A stretch of DNA of 64,000 nucleotides from Corticium candelabrum. Taxonomy: Eukaryota; Porifera; Homoscleromorpha; Homosclerophorida; Plakinidae. This document shows positions 1-10,883 of this stretch, piece by piece (position 1 is the stretch's first letter; every line of letters begins with the position of its first letter). The position numbers and the translations under genes were made by a program. The stretch spans positions 8,895,485 through 8,959,484 of the forward strand of contig NC_085088.1 of the NCBI RefSeq assembly GCF_963422355.1, written 5' to 3'. The notes beneath the pieces are model-generated. The model did no database searches. It was not told the DNA's origin and saw nothing but the letters and a program-made list of their open reading frames with translations.

Positions 1-6
1 ACGGTA

Positions 7-85
7 TATAGTCAACGAGATCAACGTCTAGCCTGCACTGGGAAGTTGACGCCTAGTCGATTTGGAAAGACTCCAAGCAACTATC
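7..85. repeat. DIRS left inverted terminal repeat
   Basis: Bases 7-85 are the reverse complement of 6220-6298 with about one mismatch. Match begins at tatagtcaacgag and runs through tttggaaagactccaag. The first six bases of the window lie outside it. Confidence 0.93.
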
Positions 86-499
86 CAAGCAACTAACCCC
101 GCCCTCAACATTCCGCCGGGGAAAGCATCTTCCTCTTCGACTCGCTTGCGAACAAATCTTCGTCAACTTCGTCCATGGATATCGAGTGTGGAGAGAGTGC
201 ACGACCTGCCATTATAATATCGTGAGATTGTAGCAGCTGGGGCTTCCCCGTCATGTGTTTAAGAGGCGTGGTCTATAATGATCAAATAATATTTAACGAA
301 GTTACACATAGTTGGCTCCGCCTTGATAGCGCGCGATGAGTCATCGGCCGCAGGAGTGCACAGTAGGCAAGTCTTGTGTGTTCCCGCGCGTCCTGCGCAG
401 ACGGTAGTGGCGCGAGGTTTCTTCCCGCGAGTCATGCGAAGTAGTATAGCACGTTTTGCAGTTCGCGCGTGTGGACGTTCTTCTTTCGGTCGAGTGGTT

Positions 500-799
500 A
501 TGGCGAACAACGAGCAACTCAATTCCGCAGTGGACCTGTACACAGCCATCGGGCTAACTGAACAACGTTTGCAGTCGATGTTGGAAGCGGCAGCGAAGTC
601 AGCGGCAGCACGAGCGGTGGCCGCGCTCACTAGTCGAGGGGGTGGAACAGCTTCCCTTGCTGGTTCTGCTGCAGCAGGCGAGAGCACTCTCGCACTATCA
701 CTACCTTCTTACAAGCGGTTTCCTTGCGTTCTGGCTGTACATTGGAGCGCGCTCAGGCTGGATCAAACACTGGCATGCTTCCGGCAATGGCACAGCTAA
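500..799 (+). pseudogene. Possible N-terminal part of the DIRS Gag-like protein
   Basis: Open frame from an ATG at 500 encoding an alanine-rich, helix-prone stretch beginning MANNEQLNSAVDL. Its position before the recognisable Gag core fits the N-terminus of the DIRS first ORF, but I see no diagnostic motif. The frame closes at 799. The next 960 bases (800-1762) show no convincing long frame and probably hold Gag sequence broken by several shifts, or a 5' noncoding segment. Confidence 0.35.
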
Positions 800-1762
800 G
801 CAGTAGGTAATAACTTTCGTGGCCGTCGTGCGTACGTACGCTGACGGGCGCAGGTACCACGCGACAAGTTTGCATGCTCACCAGGGGTGGCGGTAATTTT
901 GTCCGCGTCGAGCTTTCAGGGGCAGGCAGGGCGCGGTTTTCAAAAACTAATAGTGGTGCGACATTGCGGGAGATGTTGGCCTGTTCCTCTCAGACACGCG
1001 TCAAGGGCGTGGGCGCCATGGGTTGTTGTCAAGCGCGGGCGCTCTGCACGGACGGCTGCGAAGGTTTTGGCGAGCATCGGGGCAGCGAGCCTCCGCCAGT
1101 TGGCAGCAAAAAGAAAGATAGCAGCGCGGCGCAAAGTGACCAGAGAGCAGGCCTGCGGTCTTTTCTCCTGGTGTACTCAGCAATGTAGCACAGCATCGGC
1201 GAGAGAGAAAGTCACGATGCAAAGCAGGGTAAGTGGTTGGCATATTTGGTGGCGCGCGTCGTCGCGTATAGGTGTCTCGTGGTATCACGTGACTGGTTGC
1301 TCGGGGCAACCACGGCGCGGAAGTCGCAAGGAGCGGAGAACGAGGCCGAGGAAGCAAGCCACCTTGTTCATTGGAGCGGCAGCGAGCCATCTTTTCGAGG
1401 CAGCACGCCACCTCGTTTCGAGCGGCAGCAGGCCAACCGACACTTAGCGCACGGTACAGTTGTCTCGGACACACGCACACCGCCGTTGGCATACGTAATA
1501 CGGGGGTTAACGGAGTAGTCCTGTGTTGGGTCTGGGAGACATGTCCGATCCCAGTGCACTGGAGCACGTGGCACTGATGGATTGAGGGGCACGTGCGGCA
1601 GCAGGTTTGGGAGCTCCACTCTCCTTCCGTATCTTGGATGTCCCAACGGCTTGTGGCGCGCTGCAGTCCAACTGGTTCTCGCTCGGTGAAGCCTTTCCGC
1701 CTATCCCGGAAAAACTCGTTCGGCGCATCTAGTCGCTGGACTACGTTGACCTGGCAGAGCTG

Positions 1763-2462
1763 TTGCCTGACAATATGGAGCTGCAGCGACTGACAGACAC
1801 GGAGTTTAGGCACGGCAGCGGGCAACGGCAACCGCGGCGGGTCAATAGCCTCATGACGTGGGTGCAGTGCTTTGTGACGTACGCCACAGTGGTGGCCGAG
1901 GCGCACCCTCATCGCATGCGCAACCTGATGGCGTATCTACGGATGATCGTGCGAGAGGCGCAGCGACACGGAGGCGACGGCTGGAGGAGCTACGACGTGC
2001 TCTTCCGGAAGATAGCGGCAGCAAACTCCGCCTTAAGGTGGGGCAGCCATTACCGTCGCTATACGCCACATCGTTTCTGGCAGCTTGGACATCAGCAGCG
2101 GCTTCGTGCGAGAACTGCGGCGAAGGTGACCACAAGTCAAAAGAGTGCGCACTGTCACCCGTCACAGCATCAATCCCCCAAAGCTGTGGCTTTGAGTAAA
2201 GCGCGCCTTACCTCACGCCTCAGCGGTCATCGGCGGAGGGTACAGGTCGTGCTGTTGGTCCCGGTTTGCAGACCGCCCAACGTGCAAGAAGTGGAATTTT
2301 AGTCCAGGTGGATGCAAGGGCTACCCGTCATGTGCGTACTGGCACGCTTGCTTGCGCTGCGGCCTCCGCAGCCATAAAGTAGTAGAGTGCCGAGACACGC
2401 CCGCGTCAATAGTCGTGAAGGAATCGGTACAAGCGAACCGGCTTCCTGCTAGGCGAGAGTAG
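1763..2462 (+). pseudogene. DIRS Gag-like protein, frameshifted, with zinc knuckles
   Basis: The frame starting at 1763 has the aromatic pattern typical of DIRS Gag: FVTYATVVAEAHPHR followed by a GGDGWRSYDVLFRK block. Near 2037 the reading shifts by one to another frame that continues with LPSLYATSFLAAW and a knuckle CENCGEGDHKSKEC (about 2110-2150). A third segment (about 2249-2462) is Cys/His-rich, with spacing typical of the C-terminal DIRS Gag zinc region, and ends in HKVVEC followed by a stop at about 2460. The parts lie in different frames, so no full-length Gag can be read. The role would be RNA binding and particle assembly in the retrotransposition intermediate. Confidence 0.75.
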
Positions 2463-2964
2463 AGACAAGGCTCGGCACAGAGGCCGTGGAAAAGGAACGG
2501 ACCGATAGGCGGCTGTTGTGTTTGCTGGTAGATTTAGCGTTTATTTTTCGTTTGTGTTGGCATAGACATAAGGCATGTTTTCTTGTTGTTATTGTTTAGA
2601 TGACCGATGTATAGGGCATGTTTTTTTGTGTTTTGGTGTTGTTGTTTCTGACGGTACTCGATTGTTAGTCGGATATACTTGTTCTAAGGTTTGTGCGACC
2701 GGGCGTGTTACTGCTTGGTCTGCCTTGGTAATGAGCATGGTGTTAGATAAGCCTGTTCCCATGGTCTCATTGGCTGGATCGGTGGCGATCCGTTGGCGCG
2801 CGCAGTTACTGGCAATCATTGTTCAGTCATGGTCTGAAGTGATGGGCACCACCCGTTGGGCCACAGCACAGTGGCATGCATTAGCACAGTAAGGCGAGTA
2901 AGGGAGATACGAAATAACTAATGATTTTAGGTAACGCTGAACTCTCTGACGAAGCTGTAGCGGC

Positions 2965-4590
2965 ATGCAACATCTGCGCGGGCAAGTACAGATACGTGGC
3001 GGACCTATTGGCATTGGAGCGGCGGCATCCGCCTCCGTGTACGGCGGCGGAGTCGGTTACGGGCGAGGCAACACACTTCCTCTCTCTCGAGCAGTCGCAA
3101 GATGGGAAGCAGGTCTGAGGTCCCACCCGGACCGTGAGTTTGTAGCCTGGCTTTTGCGGGGGTTGAAGACGGGTTTTCGAATTGGTTTCGACTACGAAGC
3201 ACACACATGCCGAGCAGCAAGAAAAAGCATGAGGTCAGCAAAAGAGCAGGCGGATGTCGTGACCAACTACTTGCAAGACGAGAGAGCGCAGCAGCGTGTA
3301 ATTGATCCACCCTTCAGCGGAAGGACAGCTCACCTCAGTCCGTTCGGGGTGATTCCCAAACCGCGCCAACCAGGCAAATGGAGACTAATCTTGGACCTCT
3401 TTTCTCCTCACGGTCACAGTGTCAACGACGGTATAGATCCACATCTCTGTTCGCTGTCGTACGCACGGGTGGATGATGCGGCGATGCGGATCTTAGCGTT
3501 GGGGCGAGGAACGCTGCTGGCAAAGATGGACATCCAGAGCGCTTACCGGCTAATTCCAGTACACCCGGACGACCGTCATCTGCTTGGTATGTGCTGGCGC
3601 GGGTCGGTAAACCTTGATGCAGCACTGCCATTCGGGCTTCGGTCGGCACCCAAGATTTTCTCAGCGGTGGCAGATGCACTTCTGTGGGTTATGTTCCGTA
3701 GGGGCGTCTCGTCTGCCATACATTATCTGGACGATTTTCTCTTTTGCGGGGCAGCCGGTTCCGGGAAGTGCGCACATAACCTGGCATCTGCCCTTAGCAC
3801 GTGTCGGGATCTGGGTGTGCCCGTAGCAGAGCATAAGACTCAGGGCCCGAGTACAGTATTGACGTTCTTGGGCATTGAAATTGACACCGTGCACATGCAG
3901 CTTCGTCTGCCATCAGAGAAGCTGGCGCGCTTGCAGGACGTACTATTGAGTTGGTCGACTCGTCGTGGAGGGACCAAGAGGGAACTCTTGTCTCTGATCG
4001 GCAGTCTTCACCATGCGTGTGCGGTGATCAAACCGGGTCGATCATTTCTTCGCCGTTTAATCGAGTTGTCCAAGGTTCCTAAGACGCTCCATCATTTTGT
4101 TCGCTTAAACAAGGAAGCGCGTGCAGACATATCGTGGTGGGCAGCGTTTGCCAGTCGGTGGAACGGTATCGGTTTGTTGTCGGCCCTAGGCAAGGTGCGT
4201 CCCATTGTGTGCTTGGAGTCAGACGCCTTAGATGGCTGGGGCTGCGGCGCGGTTTGGCAGCACCGGTGGCTTCAGTTGAAGTGGGGACATGGGTACAGAG
4301 CGTTTGGGCATAGCGGCAAAAGAAACTGCCCGGTAGTCTTAGTGGCAGTCTGTTGGGGACTCAGCTGGACAAGCAAGCACGTTCTGTTTAGAGTGGACAA
4401 CAGCACGGTGGTGTCCGCACTGTTTTCAGGATCTTGCAGGGATCAGCAGGTAATGCGTCTCATTAGGCTACTGCAGTTCGTGGCGGCCGAGCTCCAGTTT
4501 ACGTTCACCGCCGAACACCTTCCGGCACAGAGAACATAGTGGCAGACGCTATTTCACGCAATCTAATCGCTACGATGTTTGATGTATGTC
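2965..4590 (+). pseudogene. DIRS reverse transcriptase-RNase H, frameshifted at the RNase H end
   Basis: The 524-codon frame 2965-4539 holds the DIRS RT. It opens with the GFRIGFDY leader typical of the clade. The RT motifs follow in order: a VIPKP block, a first catalytic Asp in KMDIQSAYR, a LPFGLRSAPKIF block, and the YLDDFLF active site. RNase H motifs come next: an ESDALDGWGCG Asp block and VDNSTVVSAL. The last RNase H motif (an ENIVADAISRN block) lies one frame over, at about 4525-4560, so a one-base shift near 4520 truncates the domain. The product would copy element RNA into DNA. It sits between Gag and the recombinase, the standard DIRS order. Confidence 0.88.
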
Positions 4591-4689
4591 CGCAGCTGTC
4601 GGTGGTGGCTTGCCAGGTGCCGGAGGGCTGGATAGCGCTTCTAGAAGATAACACGGGGACTGGACGTCCAGCTGGAGAACTCAGTTTCT

Positions 4690-5637
4690 CGATTGTTTGA
4701 AGCAGGCATCGCCACCAGCACGGCTAAGGCCTACAGAAGCAGCCAACGCCGTTTCTTAGACTTCGTTTGAGTGTCGGGGACTTCACTGTATGCGGTAGCC
4801 GAAAAGACGCTTTGTAGCTTACCTGGAAACGTGTCACATAGCTTACAGCACTATCAAAGGGTCTCTCTCTGCCGTACGCCATCACCTAATTTGTCGGAGG
4901 CGCGGCGACGTTTTTGCACGTCCCCTCCCGGGGTTTGTCTATGTACTTCGCAGAGTAAGAAGAATTTGGGGTGAGCGGACGGCTTTCGGCTTCCAATAAC
5001 GCAGGACATTCTTCGCGCGTTGCGTCGCCATTGGTCCGCATCAGGTATAACATACGATGTAGCAATGCTGTGGGCGGCCTGTTGTCTCGGTTTCTTTGGT
5101 TTTCTGCGTGCTGGGGAGTTCACGGTCGACTCAATCAAAAGTTTTGACCCGTCATGTCACCTGACTCCGGCGGACGTGTCAGTGGACTCAAGGGAAGCCC
5201 CCCAGATAGTCTGGGTGGTCATCAAGCAATCGAAGACAGATCCTTTCAGACGAGGAGGTATGATTTCCCTGGGAAAACCAGGTAATGATCTTTGTCCGGT
5301 CTCGGCGGGGTTGGCGTACTTATCAAGAAGGGGATCGTCACAGGGGTCTCTCTTTATCTTCAGCGACGACTCTCCCCTGTCACGCCAGCGCTGAGTGTCG
5401 TATCTGCGGGAGTCTCTGTCGGTCCTCGGTTTTAACTGCGATTTGTACTCTGGCCACAGTTTTCGCATTGGAGCGGCGACTACAGCTGCAGCCACAGGGC
5501 TAGAAGACTCGGTTATTCGGAGTTTGGGTCGCCGGCGCAGCGATGCGTACCAGCGGTACATAAGAAGAGACGCCAGGGAGCTGGCACAATTTTCTCGGAC
5601 GTTGGCTACCGGAAACAGTACATCAATGCGCTGGTGA
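4690..5637 (+). pseudogene. DIRS tyrosine recombinase, broken by frameshifts and a TGA
   Basis: The N-terminal SAM-like part is split among frames between 4690 and 5000 (recognisable pieces: STAKAYRSSQRRFLDFV, IKGSLSAVRHHL). From 5020 the catalytic domain is open: LWAACCLGFFGFLRAGEFT contains the first catalytic Arg. An in-frame TGA at 5392-5394 interrupts it. The same frame then continues with GHSFRIGAAT (HxxR) and ends with SDAYQRYI, where the last Tyr fits the nucleophile. All catalytic signature residues are present but on separate open frames. The enzyme would integrate the circular DNA intermediate by site-specific recombination. Confidence 0.85.
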
Positions 5638-5639
5638 CA

Positions 5640-6219
5640 CGAGCGTCACTTTAGAGACACGCGAGCGAGAACCATTGTTGCTTCTTGTTTGCTTGATTGT
5701 TCACCTAGATACGGATAGCGTGGACAGGAAGTAGGGTGTATCGCCAAGCAGGTTGCGTGCAGCAGCGTAACCGTTCACGCAAGTATCGTTGCACGTTACG
5801 CTAATAACTGGTTAAAAACACAGGCATCGTTTACGCGTACAAGCAACATCAACGCGCATAGGGCGGGCGCCCGAGCGCTTAAGTCTAATAGCAGCCGAGA
5901 CAAGGCTCTCTGAAAACTTCAAGGTGCCTATTTATATACTTATATATACATAGTGAGAGAGGTGGTGCTTGGAGGCGGCGGAATCAAATCTGGAAGTTGT
6001 CCGCCGTTTGGGACAGAGTCCGGTCTCCGTCTGGGTAGCCCGGGACTCCCCAAGCGGCAGCCTTTAGCGCGCGTGAGGCTTTATGACCGGGCTCCGCCCT
6101 CTTCGTGAGCGCCGACCTTCCTTTCAGGCAGGTCGACAGGTACAGTAGTGAAAGTGCTCGAGAGGAACGGGAAGCAGAACTCGGGGTCAAGATAAGTAGT
6201 CAACGCTATGTTGACTCTA
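5640..6219. other. DIRS 3' noncoding region
   Basis: No supported gene. The stretch lies between the recombinase and the right inverted repeat. Just inside that repeat (about 6197-6216) is a short tagtcaacg...gttgact inverted pair that echoes the outermost bases of the element. It could be a remnant of the internal complementary region that DIRS elements use to circularise. Confidence 0.5.
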
Positions 6220-6298
6220 GATAGTTACTTGGAGTCTTTCCAAATCGACTAGGCGTCAACTTCCCAGTGCAGGCTAGACGTTGATCTCGTTGACTATA
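6220..6298. repeat. DIRS right inverted terminal repeat
   Basis: Reverse complement of 7-85. It defines the right end of the DIRS element at about 6298; the following bases (gaacgtaagcg) are flank. Confidence 0.93.
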
Positions 6299-8068
6299 GA
6301 ACGTAAGCGAGCCTTCATGCGACGGGCTTCCCTTGTCGCGGCAAGGAATGTCTTATGCTTGGGCGTGACGGTTGACAAGAGCCAGGTGCAAGTGCTTACC
6401 GGTTTGTTGTGAGATGTCGGTCACGTGGCTTTCTCGTGCATCTCTTAATTGCCTTACATCGCATGCGTGGCTGGGCGTGGCTAAGCTAGACTCAACTTTT
6501 GTCTTTCAATAGAATTGAACATTGAAGTCACCGGCGACCGCCCGCATGGTGTCATTATGCTGTTATGAGATATCGCTGGCGCTAGCAACTGTGGGTAACT
6601 GTCTATTTCCATTCAGTACGCAAAAAGAAAATTGCATTAGAGGTTACATTTTAATATTCATAATTTGCAAAAATTGGATGAATGGATGGAAAGATTGAAT
6701 CTATTTGCAAAGTAAATGAATATTGAAATGACAATTAGTCTTCAATCAATTTCTCTTTTCAATGTAATGGAATATTGTAAGAGCAAGCAACACTAGTCAA
6801 TTTTTAATTTGACATTCAATTTTCAATTTGTCTCAAATTAAAAATGGAATGGACGAATTGGCCACGCAAATTCAAAATTTAACATTCAATTTTTAAATTA
6901 AATTGATTATTGAATTTAACATTGAAAATTGAACCAACGTGCTTGCAATTTCAATATTCCATTGCATTGCAAATGAAAATTGGTTAAAAATTTTAAGTAT
7001 GCTTTCATTATTCATTTTAATCCGCAAATAATTATAGTTTGTCGATCAGTCAATTTTCAATTTTTAATAGAATTGAATATTGAAATTGCAAGCAACTTCT
7101 AGGCTATTTTAATTGTTGCTGGGAATTGGAAATGGAATGGACGAAATGGTCAAGCACCTATAGTCTTATGTACTTTTAGGTTCTCAGGTTCTTGAGGTCT
7201 GGAAATTTTCGACCGGCTATAAGGCTTAATATAGCTATCATGTGGTCAAGCACAGTAAACTAAGACAGCGAGAAACACTCTTCGAAAATAAACTTGTTTT
7301 TCCTGAGCATTCCATGACAACAGTTTGTGGCATCTTAGTGTATCAATGCTTTTGTGGGGACGGCACCATAAGAATTGGAATGGGCAGGGCCAAAAATGTA
7401 GCATGGGCGTGGTTACCAATTTCAGCCGGGGACTTAAAAAAATGTCGGGACACCCCTGGGTCACTACTGTGTACAAGAATAGGTGTAGCACCTGCGTTAA
7501 CACAGGTTAATTAAGTGGATCTCATCCCTTTTGTCCTGCCACTAGCTAATGCATTTTTATGACCACTTGAATGAACTACCATAACATTTGAACTGAAGGA
7601 CCTGTTTCCCATGCAGTAACAAGTCTACTAATATTGACAACACTGAAAAGTTATTAAGTTTTGGTGAGCACGTAGATTAGTGTTTATAGAAACGACCTTT
7701 CTTTTAGAGTAGATACGACATTGAACTGCAGTGTGTAGCAAGAGGAAGGGTCAGCAAGTTAAGGGCTTTCCACAGAAACCATAGAAACTCCTCTGGGTCC
7801 ACCACTGTAATCGGAGGTATGATGAACCACAGTCTGAGTCAATACACTATGGCATACATTACAGTAAAACTATAGTAGAGTATTCGTAGGTGGTGCCTCT
7901 CGTTGGTGAGTATATACCTCTCAACGGAGTTCTGATGGTCTACTGAAACGCCGCACTGTAGCTAGACAATACGTATTTGTTGAAATGCTGTCATAGATGT
8001 AAACATGCAAACTTTCTAGTAATTTAGATTACATATCTAAGCCTGGTAAGTAGTCGTGATCATGATCA
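6299..8068. other. Noncoding AT-rich region with short-period repetition
   Basis: No gene is supported. Between about 6640 and 7140 the sequence repeatedly returns to variants of caattttcaattt and aattgaatattgaaa, a decayed simple-sequence or palindromic repeat. A 90-codon open frame at 7242-7514 matches nothing I recognise and its composition looks noncoding. Confidence 0.5.
7753..7873. repeat. First copy of a diverged direct repeat
   Basis: About 120 bp resembling 8073-8202. Shared landmarks are tttccacagaaaccatag, ccaccactg and cattacagtaaaac. The two copies differ by substitutions and small indels. This is a dispersed repeat of unknown class. Confidence 0.7.
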
Positions 8069-8072
8069 AGAC

Positions 8073-8202
8073 AGCAAATTAAGGGGTTTCCACAGAAACC
8101 ATAGAGACTTGATCCTCTGGATCCACCACTGAAAATGGAGGTAAGGTGAACCCCAGTCCGAGTCAATGCACTATTAGCATACTTTACAGTAAAATAACTA
8201 TT
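8073..8202. repeat. Second copy of the diverged direct repeat
   Basis: Partner of 7753-7873, in the same orientation, 320 bp downstream. It lies just 3' of the receptor stop codon on the minus strand and so may be transcribed in its 3' UTR. Confidence 0.7.
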
Positions 8203-8270
8203 GACTTTATATCTTGTACAAATATAGTCAAGTTTAAATTGTAAATGCCAATTCTCAATTGCGGGAATTT

Positions 8271-10883
8271 TCAATGCTTTTCAGTACTGACTGCAACTCT
8301 GGACCGGATGGATTGCTTCTTAAGAATTTGCACTCCTCTTGAAAGTAGACACAGACCAGCTGCAGCAAGTGTTATGATAAAGACACCACCCAAGTTGTCA
8401 ACATCAATCTTTCCAGATCTGGTTGCTTCATCACTCACAAGCCCAGTCACGTTGTCACAAGTGGAACCATACTTGAGATGCTGATCAAGCCAAGTCAGCA
8501 CCAGCTGGTTGGCAACTGCATCAGCAATGATCTTGTTAATTGTTGGACCGTGAGATGCAAAAAGTTTGTCACTGATAGCAAAAGCAAACGGGTACTGAAA
8601 ATACTCCTTTTCAAGAACATACAAGTCACATGTTGATTGCTTTAATGCAATGGCTATAAGATCAGGAGTATCACTGACGTAAGCTACAATATCCCCTTGG
8701 GCAAAGAGAGTCAGGTACTGACTACCTTTAACTGACACTAGATTGCGTAAACCAGTTTGCTCTTTTAGAAGAACATAACTGTGGAATGAAAAGTCTACGG
8801 CTACCCTCTGTTGTTTAAGAGATGAAAGACCTTCAATGGGTGGTTGTGTCTGAGATGATGTCAGAAATGTTGCCATATTTGCTGTGTAGGAAGACACGAA
8901 AATGATTACCAGAAAACTTAAGGCTGACATGTAAATTTTTCCAAAAGGGTTTCTTATTGTTACCAGGCGATTCTCATTCATGGAGAAGAGAATAATGCTT
9001 GACAACCACAAACCACTTGCATAACCGTTTACTATTCCAAACCATTTTGATGCAAAAGCCGAGAACAAAACCATGCCCAGAAGGGTTAGCCACACAGTCC
9101 ATTTGAATGGGTTGAGGAACCTCCACAGGTAGTTTACTTCACGCATTGCTGGCCGTTTTGCCAGCACACTGATGCCAGGAACAAGATAACTCCTAGTGAA
9201 ATTTGATGTTTGCGCTCGGTTTGGTGTGACAGTGATTCCTCCTAGCGCCATGTCATATTCACTGTCTTCAGAACCAACAGTCGCAATCATATCTGAGTAG
9301 CTGTAGTTGGTAATGTCCCACTCTGTAAATTCGATGTTGTTATTTCCTATCCCCAATTTATTAGCAATCAAGTACAATAGATCGAAGTCAACTCCACTAT
9401 AATTATGAGTTGAATTGGAATGTGTGAATGGAGGGTAGTCGTTACCATACAATACTTTTAGTTTCCTGGTGAAAGCCGTAGAGTGTTTGTCTTCAAAACT
9501 ATGAGTAAAGCTATCAATTCTTGCAGTCAACTGTGCCTTTCTACTGGCATTCCATTTTCCAACTACTGTTCCATATGACTTGCTCTGCAGTGATAGCAGC
9601 TGGAATTGAACATGTGATGTCTCAGTACAGTCATCAGGTGTTGCACTACCAGCTGTGAGAGCTAACTTTCCGTAACTAGTGTTCATACATTGTTTTCCAA
9701 GATTTTCAACAAAGGCTGCACCGTCTGTCAAAATAGGTACCGTTACATTTCTATTTCGCAGTTGTAATGGTTGATAGGACACTTTGCTACCGTTAAACTC
9801 TGATGTAATGGCTGCGTTGCCAATGATATTTAAGAGGTCATCAAACAGATGATAGTAAATGCTAACTGGACTGGAAAAATTTGAGCAGTTACCCAAATGT
9901 TCTTCAACTGTTTGGCAAAAAGCAAACAACTGAATATTGAAATGATTTAGTATGGAGGCAATCTTTGATATTGAAGTTGAATTTCGAATTTCTGCAAAAT
10001 CCTGCATGAACACAATCCATGCGTGTTGACTCAAGGCATCTGCATCTGACTTCACAAGTATTGAGGAAAACAGCTCAAAGTACTCCAGCCTGCAATCAAC
10101 AATAACCACATCAGACTCGTGGACTGCTTCATTGAGCATATGTTCCAAGTGAAAATATCTGGAGTCGACGGATATTGTTTTCACTGAAAGTATTGTTTTC
10201 AGCTGTAAATAACTTGCCAGTTCCAAGTTAAATTTCTTCAGCTCTGGACTAGCTTGTTCACCTTTAACAACTAGCACCTTTCTAATATTCAGCCAAGCTC
10301 TAGATTGCAGAAGTAGGTCTGCCAGAGCTCTGCCTTTGAGCTCCTGCCCGAACCTCGGAATATATCCGTTAGAAAATCGAGTTCCATCTACATGCCATTG
10401 ATGAAAGGGAATTATGGACAGTACAGGCAAGGGACCAGACATTGAAGCGAGTGTTGTGGCACTCATAAAAGTCTCAGCTGCAGCAGAGCTCATAAACATG
10501 TGTGTCGACGGGAAGCTTTCGCTAATTACCGACGTCAAACCGAGGTGTCGACTTACATTTAGATGGTACAATACAGAACGAGTGCTACCCCCTACATCCA
10601 CATCGACATGGCTTGTATACATTGATATATCCGAAGTCCCAATAGTGAAGTCGTAGACATCCGGTAGTCGTTGAGGAGTCCAGTTAGTACCGCTGTCATA
10701 GAAGAATGTGCCGTTTATGACAATATCGTGCGAATCCGACTCCCAGACCACTTCATTCGCTGCCAGGTGACATTGACTCGTCAACAAACACACCACAATA
10801 GCAGATATTGTTCTTTGTTTTACGCCAATTGAGGCCGTCGGCTTCCTAGGTCTAAATCTTGTGTCTTCACTTACTTTCTTCAT
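8271..10883 (-). CDS. Ionotropic glutamate receptor, single-exon
   Basis: 870-residue ligand-gated cation channel of the iGluR family, a normal length. A hydrophobic segment at residues 26-42 fits a signal peptide or anchor. It is followed by an amino-terminal LIVBP-like domain (to about 460) with many NxS/T sites. Ligand-binding lobe S1 starts at 474 (KLKVLYGNDYPPF) and keeps the agonist Arg (R556 in TPNRAQ). M1 is about 592-611 and the re-entrant pore about 620-637. M3 is about 650-668, ending in SYTANMATFLT (665-675), the iGluR gating motif. Lobe S2 has Asp738 where agonist carboxylate contacts lie, and C752/C809 match the conserved disulfide. M4 is about 832-850. The frame is uninterrupted and has no intron. 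The start ATG is followed by a basic stretch before the hydrophobic segment, so a later start is possible. It is the only intact host-like gene in the window. Confidence 0.93.
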   Translation of the reverse strand: MKKVSEDTRFRPRKPTASIGVKQRTISAIVVCLLTSQCHLAANEVVWESDSHDIVINGTFFYDSGTNWTPQRLPDVYDFTIGTSDISMYTSHVDVDVGGSTRSVLYHLNVSRHLGLTSVISESFPSTHMFMSSAAAETFMSATTLASMSGPLPVLSIIPFHQWHVDGTRFSNGYIPRFGQELKGRALADLLLQSRAWLNIRKVLVVKGEQASPELKKFNLELASYLQLKTILSVKTISVDSRYFHLEHMLNEAVHESDVVIVDCRLEYFELFSSILVKSDADALSQHAWIVFMQDFAEIRNSTSISKIASILNHFNIQLFAFCQTVEEHLGNCSNFSSPVSIYYHLFDDLLNIIGNAAITSEFNGSKVSYQPLQLRNRNVTVPILTDGAAFVENLGKQCMNTSYGKLALTAGSATPDDCTETSHVQFQLLSLQSKSYGTVVGKWNASRKAQLTARIDSFTHSFEDKHSTAFTRKLKVLYGNDYPPFTHSNSTHNYSGVDFDLLYLIANKLGIGNNNIEFTEWDITNYSYSDMIATVGSEDSEYDMALGGITVTPNRAQTSNFTRSYLVPGISVLAKRPAMREVNYLWRFLNPFKWTVWLTLLGMVLFSAFASKWFGIVNGYASGLWLSSIILFSMNENRLVTIRNPFGKIYMSALSFLVIIFVSSYTANMATFLTSSQTQPPIEGLSSLKQQRVAVDFSFHSYVLLKEQTGLRNLVSVKGSQYLTLFAQGDIVAYVSDTPDLIAIALKQSTCDLYVLEKEYFQYPFAFAISDKLFASHGPTINKIIADAVANQLVLTWLDQHLKYGSTCDNVTGLVSDEATRSGKIDVDNLGGVFIITLAAAGLCLLSRGVQILKKQSIRSRVAVSTEKH

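Larger units (their letters stand above)
7..6298 (+). mobile_element. DIRS-type tyrosine-recombinase retrotransposon, degenerate
   Basis: Complete-length DIRS element bounded by inverted terminal repeats (7-85 and 6220-6298). In order it carries a Gag-like region ending in Cys/His knuckles, a reverse transcriptase with a YLDD box plus RNase H, and a tyrosine recombinase with the HxxR...Y signature. DIRS elements use a tyrosine recombinase instead of a DDE integrase, so no integrase and no target duplication is expected. All three coding regions contain frameshifts or stops, so this copy is probably not autonomous. Inverted rather than split-direct terminal repeats place it near DIRS1 rather than the Ngaro or PAT types. 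Confidence 0.9.

Noticed and set aside
323-498. Upstream extension of the DIRS Gag frame before the ATG at 500
   Set aside because: Arg/Ser/Ala-rich translation of GC-rich leader DNA with no motif; the ATG at 500 begins a more protein-like stretch.
7242-7514. 90-codon open frame downstream of the receptor region
   Set aside because: No recognised domain, an opposing frame of similar length on the other strand, and no conserved context.
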